Shown here one piece after another: positions 35,480 to 47,166 of a DNA stretch of 64,000 nucleotides (position 1 is the first letter of the stretch; each line of letters starts with the position of its first letter). The notes beneath the pieces are model-generated. The model ran no database searches and was not told the origin of the DNA. It saw only the letters and a list, made by a program, of their open reading frames with translations. The position numbers and the translations under genes are program-made. The DNA comes from Phoronis australis (taxonomy: Eukaryota > Phoronida > Phoronidae): contig NMRA01000684.1 in assembly GCA_002633005.1 (NCBI GenBank), positions 64,001-128,000 on the forward strand, in the 5' to 3' direction.

Positions 35480-38306
35480 TACATAATCTTAAGAAATCAA
35501 ACTTCAGTCCGCGTGTCGGTAAGTGCCAGTATAAAAGTATCGCTTGATAGATCTTCACCGAGTGTGTTCCAAATCGATAAGACGCTTTCTATAACAGCGA
35601 ATTCTGAGAGAATTTTTCACACACACTCTGCCAGTACTAATCCGATAAAACGACTCAAATGATTCCGTGCGATGGGTTTGATAATTGTTCAACTACTCTC
35701 GCTTCCACTACCAGCAGACGGCGCATGGTCACGTGACCGATCGAGTTTTGAGGTTTGAAAAGCTGAACTCGTTGGAATTTAAGTCATCGCGCATTGCTGA
35801 AACGAATTTGTCGTTCATTGCAGAAGCCAAAGAAAGAAATTCGAAATCAAACGACGTGACGTTGTAGAAATATGCTCATCAACGTCAAAACGGAGAACCC
35901 GAAACTTAATCAATATTCGCGGCGCTGATAAAAAAATCTAAAAAATCGTCTCAAGTGACGAAAACTGTAACAGCCAGCGATAAGACAGAAGAAAATAGCG
36001 TAACTGGTTCAGGTCTGCACCCGGCTCATTTTGAAACCTGGGTCTCAATGTTTAAAGAAAAAAGACCGCGCTCGCGTCAATTTTAGCTGCATTCTATTCT
36101 TTCTAAAGCTAAACAAAATCTACAGTAGATTATCTAGTTTTTGAACGAAGTAGCTTGATCAAATTTCGGAACGTAAGTGTCTCAGACGCGGTCAGCCCTT
36201 TCCATCCGGTCGTTAGGCGTACCACGGTCTGGTCTAAAATGTGGTAAAGGGACATTTGCTGAAAAAATGTCTTCGTAAGCTGTAGAAACAGCATGTTTTT
36301 TGCGCCCAGGAGCCTCCCCGGCTGTTCCCCATTTGTGTACAGAATGAGTGCTGGACCTCTAAAACCGACTCAGCACACCTAATTGAGCTAGTTCACACAG
36401 GTGGTCATTTCGAAATGTGCAACTAAAACAAGACCCCACCAGCACATCAATTCTCAAAAAATACAGACCATAAACAAGTATTCTTTTTGGCCTATACTGG
36501 GGCCCAATAGTCAATAACAACTGCAAGTGACATGCTTAGTCATGATGGCAAAACGTTTTGTTTTGGTGACTACGTGTAGATGCCCTCAGTCGTCAACGAT
36601 CAGCCTTTCAAAACTATTTGTGGTTGATTCTTATTTGAAGTGTGTTACTGTAATCAGGAAAGGAGGTAATGCGCTATAAATGTAGCTGTTTACTGGAGCT
36701 AATGAGAACATCTGTAAGCACTGTCGAGCAGATCAGCCGTCAACGGTCTCAACTAAGCTCGGTACGCTACTCGCGAACATTAAAATGGTAGCCAGCGAAG
36801 TGATTTGTCGGCGAGGCTGGAGTGCTGAATAACGGGACGCATGTTGTTTCCGTTCCACAAGCGAAGATATTCCGCCGTAAGTGCCTCGCGAGTGTCTTTA
36901 TTACGTAATACATGAGCTTTGTGAGATTAATTACAATCAGTTGCAATCAATACTGAATGCTAATATAGATGCACAAATCGTATTTTAATCTAGCTTTGAT
37001 AGATCAATAAAGTTATCAATTTATTTTTAAGACTCTGCTTCCCATTCAAATCAGTTCAGGATGTAGTACGGTTTGTCGTCTCAGTAAAATATTCCTTCAT
37101 CAGACCGCCGAGATCTGGATCGTTAACCTACATCATCATTCTATAGTCAAATCTCGGCGCGAATAGGTCATGTGATCAGTGTCACATCTACCGTTGTTAT
37201 TCTTTGACCGCAATTACCAACTCATTCGAAGAGTTGGATAGCCGTCTTGCTTGGTATCTACCACTTTTAAAATTGCTATCAGAATATCGGAAGACTTGCT
37301 GAACTCATAGTGATATTGACTTCAAACAACTGACGTGAGAAGCATTTGATAGTTCTGCTTTGTACAATAAAGAGGACAAAGGAGGTATATGGATAGATCT
37401 ATAAAGACAATTAGATAAAATATCATAAATCCGTGTAAGAAGCACGTTACAACACAGCGCATGTTCTAAAAAACACCTGTACATAGTGGTACCGAAAACA
37501 AAAGGCGTGACTCGCGTTCCATAGATTCAAAACGCTCGCAATGCTCTTGCGGCGAGAATCATCGGTTATGAAAAGGAAATGATGAATTCTACCCGTCATT
37601 CAGCATTTTAGCCTCACTGACAAATCATTTCATTGGCCGCTATCTCACTACTGCTGGGCCGGGGTAGGCTAGCAAGGTCCCGAGCATACTCGTGAAACAC
37701 TCGTATTTCATATGCGTGATTTTGCTCGAGTTTATTGTGGCTACTAGTACGGACCGAACCTGGTGAATCGACCAGGCGTCACTTACACTGGACATACCGC
37801 TAAGGTAGCAGCTGTTTGCCAGGTAAGAAATGGTGACGTCAAGGCAAAAGTAGTAGAAGTCTGCAGCTGATTTATAAATTTAAGTTTAAAATATATGGTC
37901 CCCGAGACATGCCTCACGATGTTAGTTATGACAAACTACTATTCAGTGAAGTGAAGGCCAATTACATTTCTTAATAGCAGTTTTAATCATTATACCACAA
38001 GTTCAGAGTAACTCGGTAGTCACATCACATCATATGTAAGTGTAAACGGCACTTTTAGACAGCTAGCAAACTAGACGTGTTTAAGTAAGCGAGACTAATT
38101 TCTTGTGTATTACACGACTGTCTTGTTGTGCATTTAGTTGTGTATGTGTGCACATCTGTTTACTGTACATTATATTTTGTTCAGTATCTTTGTAATTTGC
38201 ATATTTAATGTGTACACTTTCTGCCATAAATTAATATTCATTCGATTTCGTTATACATTGTCTCCACTTATATTTATGAAATAGAGCGTTTGTCTTTTCT
38301 GACAAA

Positions 38307-38336
38307 CCTCCCTGTAAAAAAGGGTTCACCTCATGG
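38307..38336. repeat. CCCTACGAAAAGG-family fragment
   Basis: CTCCCTGTAAAAAAGGG followed by TTCACCTCATGG parallels TTCCCTACAAAAAGG followed by TTCACCATGG at 25918. Another fragment lies at 39219-39245 (AGCTCCCTACGAATAGGACC). Confidence 0.45.
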
Positions 38337-40964
38337 CTTTAGAAAAACTCTTCATACAAGTCCGTTTGCGCATCGGGGCTCTACAAAAAGGTTTCGTATT
38401 CTTTTTGCCGGGTTTGCCAGGTTAAGAATACACTCCAGTATTGTAATTCAATAATCTTGGCCTCTGTGGGGGTGTTGTTACATGGAACAAACCTTTGCAA
38501 ACACGTCGACCAGCCTAGCAGAGTTTGCCGCAAGGGAAAACCTCTTATCAAATCTTGATGCAGCTCCAGGCTATCAGCGCGCCTACTTAGCTGCTAGCAG
38601 TGAGTCGAATTAACTGTGGTTTTAATACAGTATATGAGCTAGTGTAGAGTGTAAATCAGTTGTCAACTTTCAAGTCCGTTCACGTTTTCACGAATCAGCT
38701 TTTTAAGAGTTAACTGTCCCCAATGACCGGAACACCCGAAAATTTGCTTCAAATCGTAACGCAGAAATGTGAACTTTTGAAAAATACTGATTTCATGAAA
38801 AGACTGTTGAATTTAATTTGCAGGAAAGCGTGTCTCAGATTTTTTCCGTCGAACAATGGAGACATCGGCCATCAAATTCCCGTCCAAAGTCTCTTTTGAC
38901 AACTGATATCACCGTTTTGGAAAGTAACAAACATGTGCGACGACCTTCTCTGTAATATAAGTGTGAAATTTTTGTGCAAATTTACCCTCGATGTACGTTT
39001 AAGCCGCCAAAAGCGTCCAGAATCAAAAGGCTTGAACATGGCCAATGATTATTTTCCACCGTGCACTTGAACTGAAGTCAGTAGTAGTCGTTCCAAACAA
39101 CTTGCACAATAAGGCGTTTAAAGCAATAAAATTTGATTTCGTGTCAGGAAGATCTATCAATGACCGACTACGAGTAAGGAAAAAATAGCGGGTGCCCCCT
39201 AAACAAGTTTTTCATAAAAGCTCCCTACGAATAGGACCCTTTTGTTCTCACTCTTCCAATTTCTCATCAATGACGTCATCAACCTTACTCGGTCACGATG
39301 AAAGATTTGACGTACCTCACGAGCTGTTCGTGTTCAGAATGTGTCGTAAATGTACATTGCTAACAAAATTCAGACCACAACAAAACGTTGGTTCCTGTTG
39401 CAAGGCACTGAATTTCTACCGGCAGTTCTACGAATTCGCAAAATCGTATAACTGAATCGGCTCATCTTTTTGATGAGCTGTGATACTCAGGTTTCCCCCT
39501 AAGGCTTCAGGCCGTGTTTTTAATGCACGCCTACTCAGTAAGCACATCCAAGAACTTGTTGAGTTATCGATTGAGAAGCAAGTAATCGCGGAAGTGTGAA
39601 TTCTTTGTTCCACACGCCATGCATAATAATCCCCGTACTTTCAAAAACAATGGTTACTTTAATGTTGTATTTTAAACTATATAATGTTTTCATAACCGGC
39701 GATTATCATAACCCGTCAGCTTCTTACAAAACCCTGGCTAGCAGAACACTATAGCGGCTTTACTTTCCGTTCATTATTTTAAACAAGCCAATTAAATCTT
39801 TATTCATTCTGATCCTCAACATATGATAACACATTTGGTTCTGAAGTCAATTTAATTGTGACGAGTGGTTTTCAGTTTTACACATTGTGAACCAATTATC
39901 AAAGTGGTCGAGTGCTTCTCTGAGTTTTATTGCAATAAAGAATAATTATTCTACTCACATTTTTGTTTATTAATTTCCTATCAACGCTAACTCCCATTTA
40001 GTGACCGACATTCGATGTAAAATCAAGAAAGCTGAAAAGTACTCTAAGCTATTTATCAAATAATTGGTGCCCACGTTTGTCAATAAGTGATTTAAGGTGA
40101 CAATATAGATGACAAAGTTCCGTATTTGAGAATCCATGACCTCATCGGTCGCAATTTCAATACTGCGCTAGGAGAGCTAATGGCCAAGTTTCGTGTTTTT
40201 TCAACAAACACGCCTATTTTCAGTCGACAAAATTAAATTTCACTGACAAAAGTGGGCGGCCTCACATTCACGACTAATACAAATTCATTGCCAAGAGTGC
40301 CACGTGACCTTTATTCCCCAGAATACGACGAATATAAACAAATGCAGTATATCAAGTTCACGACCTTCCTCGTGGAATAAGGTAAATATCCTGCTTTCTT
40401 TAAGAACTTATAATTCTACATATAACGATCATGCTGAACAAGTCATGCCCGAACAGATAACATCGGGATGGGGACTCCTGCAAAAAAAGGGCCCCGAGTA
40501 AGGCCAAGCTAGAGAAGGCGGAAATTGAAATGTTACTGACCTCGACGATCGATCAGACTTGTTATTTTTATTTGGCGAACTTACCGATTCAATATAAAAC
40601 CTTGGCAACTTAGCTGACGTTTCGTTTGAACTCTCCTAGTGCCCACTATGTCCGCAGACGGAGCGTCTGATTATATCGTCTGCCTTTTGTATAACGTTCC
40701 TTCGTTTGTCTCAATTCTCTTTTTTGGGCAATTCATTCTCTGTGGACGTCTGCCTCTTTGTCCCGATGACAGAGATGTGTCCAAGACCGCTATCTAGATT
40801 ACGACCAGTACCGTTTAGCGGTTGTAGTCGAAATGTGAGATGAACAAACAAATATAAGCACCCGCTGAGCGAAGTTCGAGTTGAGGCTGATTGATAAGTT
40901 TTTTCCACATTTTAGGAGACATTAAATAAATGTTTCCGGCGTAATTGCTACAGAAAACTAAGAT

Positions 40965-41080
40965 ACGTGGCTTTGGGTATTTCTTTGTACCCGGATCAAA
41001 GATGATGATTTGTCTCGATGTAATATACAAAAATTCGATTTAATTAGAATTTTATCCGTATTTTTTGTCAAACACGGGTC
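40965..41080. repeat. Dispersed repeat, copy 1 (partner 61610-61735)
   Basis: Shared core CCGGATCAAAGATGATGATT versus CCGGATCAAAGATCATGATT, preceded in both by a GGCTTTG-like or GCTTTGAGAATTT stretch and followed by an AATTCGATTTAATTAGAATT-like stretch and TCAAACAC. Direct orientation, strongly diverged. Confidence 0.6.
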
Positions 41081-44000
41081 CATCGACTAATAGGGTGATC
41101 GGCCTCAATTTCAGTTAAATTCTACCAAATGGCTGGACGAGCGAACGTCGAGCATCGTCGATTTCCAATGAAATCACAAAAACATAACAGATTTTGCTAT
41201 TTTCTAGCTCTGATCAAAGCCATTAACTTCAATCAATCCCAAAAGTGAGCTTTCGACCCCCTAAAACCGATTGTGTCTATTTAATCTTTTTCATTAGTCT
41301 CTTGTCCTAATTTCCATCGATTTCTCTTCCACTTACATTCGCATAACCGTAATGTCTCAATTACAGATTTGATAAGATTGCCAAGATTGCCTGACGATAC
41401 AGCCCAAGTAACTATGTGATTCAACGGGGTTATAGCTGAACGACTCTACACGTAGTGTAATGTGCAACAAGGGGAATTTATGACGTGAATTTATCCTAGT
41501 GTTTATTCATTACGTATCAGGAGGATGGGCAAGGTTGCTGATCTACTGAAATTCCATTCTTGTGGAGCGAATTTTATTTTTTATCTTACGTACTACAAAT
41601 TGTCACCTAAATCGAAGTGAACGTTTTGTTTACTGGTGCAATCTGTAGGCCTACTGTTTTCATGTGGAGTACGTTTTACGTGTATTGTTTTACACCGGTT
41701 GAGAACTTTTGAGGAGCACGTGTTGAAATTAACGTATTTAATTAAAGGGCAATGTGAGGTACCTTGTTGTAGGGCGCCACACCAATCCATCGTCTCACCG
41801 TGGTCACCTTTCTCGTACCACATGTTCAGGCACGGTCGCCCATTGACTGTGAGCGTACCTACTCTGTTATTTGTATCCGTTCTCAGCCAAAATCTATCTA
41901 TTTTTAATTAATGGGCTCGGACAGATCCCTGGGGACAAATTTGATTCGAATTATCACCGCAAGTACCCTGCTCTTTTCCAACACATGCATAACCTACTGC
42001 ATGTATCTTATACGCACGTATTTAGCCGCATGCGCCTGTATGCGAAGCTGACGGCTTTCTTCTGCAATTAGGTGTATGCGCCTAAATGCGACACATTTGA
42101 GTAAAACCAAATGAATTTAGCTTAAGTATTACAGAATTGTTGACATTAACTCGTATTCACTTGAAAGTACGTCGTATGCATGCGCTTGAATGCACATGAA
42201 ACTCTAGGACAAAATGTTGTTTGAAAAACCGCAATATTTTGCATGTGGGTGCATCGGACTAAATATTCGCATGTAGGGTATTGCATAAGTTAGGTGTCAC
42301 TTAAAGGTGATATCGCATTCAATATTATTTTAGGAAGGGACGATCCACTAAACTGATACGTGAACGAACGCTGTCACAACCTAATTGCAGGTTACATAAA
42401 CACTGTTGTTTATGTTTACGTTTTTAGAAGAGTACCGTAAACAGATAACTAGGTCACAAGCCAAGTGCAAATGCTAAAAATAAGACAGCTGTTTTTGCCA
42501 TTCAGCCGATTTTAGAGGCAACCGGCGTGGGTATCTGTTATTGCAATACGTTACGTACTTTTTACAAATAATCTCTTCTCGAATAAAGCATTTGCAGCAG
42601 TAGACTGGAGTTGGAGTAGTGGACAGTCTCTATTTCCAAGTTGTTTCATGTATTTTGATACTGGGTCACTGTATGCGACTTCAGCCAGAGACCAAAAAAA
42701 CAGAACAGTGTGTGTCAAACTGCCCAGGAACATTAAATACTCGAGATGTTACGGAGAATTTCACTTGTACCTGAATAACACAAACGCTTGATAACCGAGC
42801 TCACGCAGTGGAAGGGTACACATACCGTCCACCTCTGTGCTTCTAAATTCTAGCTACGCCTCCCAAGTCGTCAGAGTCCCAGACTTGCAAACATGGGGGC
42901 GCGGAGACCTAACTCCAGTCCTTGGGAACTAGTTTCTCATCCGAACAGATGCCCGGAACTCAGGAGTTAGGGATCGCCGGCTCCATAGAGACTGGTTACA
43001 GAATATGGAGCATTTTTAACGCGTGTATGAAATTAAGAGTGCGGGTTTGGTGTTTTGTTGATCCCCGGGGCGCGCACATGACGGGATCGCTCGTTTGGTT
43101 ATTCCGACATCAGCTTTACTGTTATCATTTTCTAATTCTTTACGAACAATAAAAGAAGGTAGCACGGGAAAAGCGACAACACCCACGGGCTCTTCAGAAA
43201 ACTTAAAAATACAAGTATAGGACGCCTTGCACTGTGAAAAGGTCAAACTTCTCACTGTAGGCGCGCCTTGGCGTTTTTACCGAACACTATTGGCTTTTGA
43301 TTTTAGCCAAGACAGATATGTGACCATGACAAGCCAAAGTTATTTTTTGTCTTTTGCATCTTGTCTTCTGTCTATTCGAGCGCATTCAGGATTTCTGTTT
43401 TTTTGACAAATTTTCTGATCGACTTACAGCCTTAGCCTGTTTTGTGAAGCAGGCCAACCATCCGTCGACTGGTTTTTGGCCGGAAGTCGAAAGACTTCGA
43501 GAAACAGGCCAACCAGTAAAAGTGATCTTCAACCCAAAGAGACGCCATCATCTTATATAACTCTATTCGACAATACAGAGCTAAGTGTTACGAGCTACTC
43601 AAAACCGTAGTACTCTAGATGTGTTGATTGGCATTATTATGGCACAGGTGAATGTCCAGTAGCAGTGGCGCTTGTTGCCGTCTTTAAATCGTTATTAAAT
43701 GTCATGGTCATAAACAAACATGAACGTCGTTACTTCGCAGAAATATGAAATAAAAAATAACCCCGTTATCCAGTTTTATTCTTGCGACATATTTAAAGTG
43801 GGTTAACGATAGATTTGTGCGGTATCATTAGTATAGTACCTTCTCGTTAAAATGAAACAAGTAATCGGGAAATTGGAAAATCAACTTGTATGCGTGATTC
43901 ATGGAATGGTTTCCTCTCTTGTTCGGGAACTATGAAGTATTTCTGTATACGCAATTAACCATCACAGTGTCCAGCATTCACAGGCCTTCGTTATATAGTA

Positions 44001-45316
44001 AGAAGATACAATTTCCCGCCGTTTTCATAAAATAATTAGACTGGCATTTCCCACAAAAAACGAGGTCGTATATCCAGTTAGTCAGTTTATTGACCACAGA
44101 GTGTGTGTACAAATTAAAACACAATGCACTCGATCAGCAAGCATTCCGATCACTTAATAATGTAATAACAGTGAACAAAGCACTCAATGGCATAGCTATG
44201 AACAGTCGTAACAAAAGGATCCTATTTCTACTACTTAATTAACCTTATTAATAGTAGAACCATAAAACTCCGTCTTTTGAAAATTCTCGATGATCACAGA
44301 ATCATATATCAAATAGTGTCTAGATATTTGTAATCACAATTTATAAAAAAATCTTGATTTTCACCGCACGAAGATCGTCGTAATCCACAAAAACATCTTT
44401 TTCACATGAAACTTGCTAATTCTGTTTCTTCGTTCTATAAGCTACAAGAATGTCCAGGATTTTCAACAAGACCATTTAGCCTGAGAACTCTGCTGTAAAA
44501 AACGAAGACGTCAACATTCTTTGAAAAAAGTGTTCGTGGAAAATACTCTCAGAGAAAAATTGAGATTTTCTTTAGGAAACGCGCAATCATGCACAATTGA
44601 TAACTGCTTTTGAGTACATAACAAGATTCTGTGCTCATCAAGGATTTTAAAAATATATTGTTTTATGGGTCTACCATCAATACTAAAGTTCTTTAAGAAG
44701 TGCAATGCTATGTAACGAAGGTAATCCATTAACATAACTTGCGCCAAACCTAATTCGTTGTTATATATGGTGTATTTAAACACCCACTTAAACAAACAAA
44801 GATAATATGTGATTAGTGGAATCATTATGGCGTCTTACGTTTAAACAATTAGACTAATGACGGTTTACAGGTTTACAGGGGAGTAAGTTGAGGCAAAACT
44901 ATAAACATCAAACTCCCACTACCCGTTTTTCAAATCTTCGGTAACAGCGGCAAAGCATGAGACAGACACACACTTTGGGGTAGAGTGACAAATAGACACA
45001 GGGTAATTGACAGAAATGTCGGGCTAACACTCATTACCACCAGATGGTTCTTTCAACCTCCTCCACAGGCCACACCGGCTGGCCTATGCAGACAAGAGTA
45101 CCACGTTAGGCAATGGTTATGTCTTACAGTTAGTCGTATACTTTTCTAACCGTGCGGTTTCCCTATCAATAGTCTTTGTGTTTAATTCTTAGTAAAATAC
45201 ATTAACCTACATTTTAAAATAAACTCGCATTGTATCTTTTTTCATTGTAGGTGTATTTATTTCTGATGTTATTTATATTGTTCTTCTTACTTGTTAATAT
45301 CTGTTTAATGTATATT

Positions 45317-45364
45317 ACTGGGTGGTCAGCTATTAGCGGCCCCTGCCTTTGCTGGCCACCCAGT
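45317..45364. repeat. 14-bp-arm hairpin
   Basis: ACTGGGTGGTCAGC (45317-45330) pairs with GCTGGCCACCCAGT (45351-45364), one mismatch, 20-base loop. Possibly the 3' structure of a retroelement; not otherwise identified. Confidence 0.5.
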
Positions 45365-45792
45365 CATATAACAATGTGTTTTTAAGATTTAAAAATAAAA
45401 GTTTCTCTAAAGGCCAGGAGGCCGAGCGGCAAAAACTTTTTATTTTCGAACACCCACCCAGCCGCCGTCTAGTTGGCTATCTTTTCATAACCTTTAACAC
45501 TATACAAAGTGGCCCGATTTGATTGGCATTAAGTTACTAAAATAACCTTCGCCTCAAAGCCATCTACTTTGTTTGTTTCATGTGGCTGGGAAATCTCCCA
45601 TAGAAGAGGTTGTCGGTGATATGCTGCAAGCGTGGGTGACTGCCCTGAATTTTTGTGAGCAATTTCTGTTTTGCTCCCAGGTATGGGTGTCACCTCATCA
45701 GTGTCATCCAGAACTCGCCAGGTTTTGTATGCGTAAACATTAACAAAGACTTTATATAGAACCTAATTTCTCCAGACATAATTTCAACACCG

Positions 45793-45813
45793 CGTGCGTG
45801 CGTGCGTGCGTGC

Positions 45814-45853
<40 letters not shown>

Positions 45854-45860
45854 GTGTGTG
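45793..45860. repeat. (GTGC)n / (TG)n microsatellite
   Basis: About six GTGC units run into about 20 TG dinucleotides with one GC interruption. The His-Thr-rich frame across it on the minus strand is an artefact. Confidence 0.97.
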
Positions 45861-45972
45861 AGAATGGCGCGTGAAAGTCCTTCCCCCCCGCTCCCCTTTC
45901 CCGTTCCCGGTACATTTTATATTGCCTTAGATATCTATTAGTTGCTATTATATACTTTTGTAAAAGCCAAAA

Positions 45973-46051
45973 CTGAGGCACCCAACCTCCCAACCTCAGA
46001 CTGGCTAGGTGATGTTGTCTGGGCAATAAATGTATTAAAAAAAAAAAAAAA
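45973..46051 (+). mobile_element. Retroposon 3' tail, same family as 513-625
   Basis: Ends TCTGGGCAATAAATGTATT followed by a 15-base A tract. This is nearly the same 3' signature as the insertion at 513-625 and is likewise preceded by an ACCCAACC-containing stretch. The 5' limit is unclear and no target-site duplication was identified. Confidence 0.6.
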
Positions 46052-46498
46052 TCCAACCAAGGCACCACCAACAGTCATAAAACTAAGAAATCTATTTTAT
46101 AGAAGCTGTTACATAAAAATATTCAAAAGCAGCACTGTTTCATACAAGTCTGGTTGTGGAGCAATTGCCAACTGCAGTCTGCAATGTGTCTATCCTTATA
46201 TCACTGAGCTGGGCACAGGAAGTACAGTGAATACTTCCAGTGACCACGATGAGGCCTAGCACTCCCAGCTAAAGAGATGAACTGAAGACCAGTCCTTCAA
46301 ACACTGGGCAAATGAAGGCACAGTTTTCCTATTATTTAATATGTAGAATATCGAACAAAGTTCCCCTACAGAAAGCTAACAATAATTTAAACCCATTTAC
46401 TACATTTCATCCCAACATTATTTGTTCCATTTTAACAGTACAACCGCTTTCTAACAAGTTAAGCTCAAAATAAGTTCATCAAGCACAATTTGAAAACG

Positions 46499-46607
46499 TT
46501 TATTTTTTACAAAGTGAGCCAACTTTTTGATGTCTGTGTCATAATAATAATAATAAGACTTTTTTCCACTTTTATGTGCTCTTATTTACAAACTATTGAA
46601 ATTTATT
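46499..46607 (-). promoter_or_regulatory. Poly(A) signals of the CNBD gene
   Basis: Two AATAAA hexamers on the minus strand at 46607-46602 and 46504-46499, 225 and 328 bp after the stop codon. Either could end the transcript; the second is followed by T-rich sequence on the minus strand. Confidence 0.5.
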
Positions 46608-46831
46608 ATCAACAGATTCTCCCCTCCCATCAGGTCACATTTTGAGTTGACCCTCAGTGGTCATCCATTCACCCAACTACCCCTCCCCCTCCCACCAAAT
46701 ATTACCCCCTCACTCATCACTTCCGAGTCAATAAGAACAAAGCCGCACAAAATAATGCTTCACAGAGTGGACATCAGCTGCTCATCGAGGGGGTACAGTC
46801 ACTCTTGTTGGACCCAACGTCTACAGACATG

Positions 46832-47166
46832 TTACTTGAACTCCCAGTTGTTTCCTACGCCTATGTGTACAACACTGAGGCACATGCGGGTTATTACCTG
46901 TGTCCATGACAACCCGAGCTCAAGATTTGAATACAGAGACCCGTATTGGGTATGCATTCGAGTCAAACAATCTCTCAGAATTTTCAGCAACTCATGTCTG
47001 TGAAGCCATGTGCTGTCGACACTTAGACTGCTTTCCAACTCTTCGATCAAGTTTCGTCTGTGATCAAGAGGGAATATGAAGACAATGGTTTTGTACATTC
47101 GCAGCAATGCTGTGCCCATAACTAGCACGCTAAGACATCTCTTCACTTCAATCTCCGCTCTCAAAC
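46832..47166 (-). CDS. CNBD gene, last exon with stop codon
   Basis: Acceptor AATTCTAG, phase 1. 110 codons to a stop at 46834-46832. It includes LRAEIEVKRCLSVLVMGTAL, RRNLIEELESSLSVD and WLHRHELLKILRDCL, which look like amphipathic helices. A possible donor at 46897 (CACAG/GTAATA) has no usable acceptor close by, so read-through to the stop is preferred. Poly(A) signals follow within 350 bp. Confidence 0.72.

Larger units (their letters stand above)
35480..46490. other. Intergenic region between the two genes
   Basis: About 11 kb upstream of the receptor start and downstream of the cyclic-nucleotide gene's poly(A) signals. Both genes are transcribed leftwards, so the receptor promoter must lie at its left edge. 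I find repeats (38307, 39219, 40965, 45317, 45793, 45973) but no exon with family resemblance. Open frames at 39192-39455, 41636-41911, 43354-43560 and 44511-44825 lack motifs. Confidence 0.6.

Noticed and set aside
44511-44825. 104-codon minus-strand frame with a plausible composition
   Set aside because: No motif, no splice partners and AT-rich; could be a reverse-transcriptase fragment, but no diagnostic residues are visible.
45784-46071. His-Thr-rich minus-strand frame
   Set aside because: Generated by the TG/GTGC microsatellite.
46832-46897. Donor-like CACAG/GTAATA at 46897 as the true end of the last CNBD-gene exon
   Set aside because: The nearest acceptor would leave an intron of about 20 bases; read-through to the stop at 46832 with poly(A) signals downstream is simpler.
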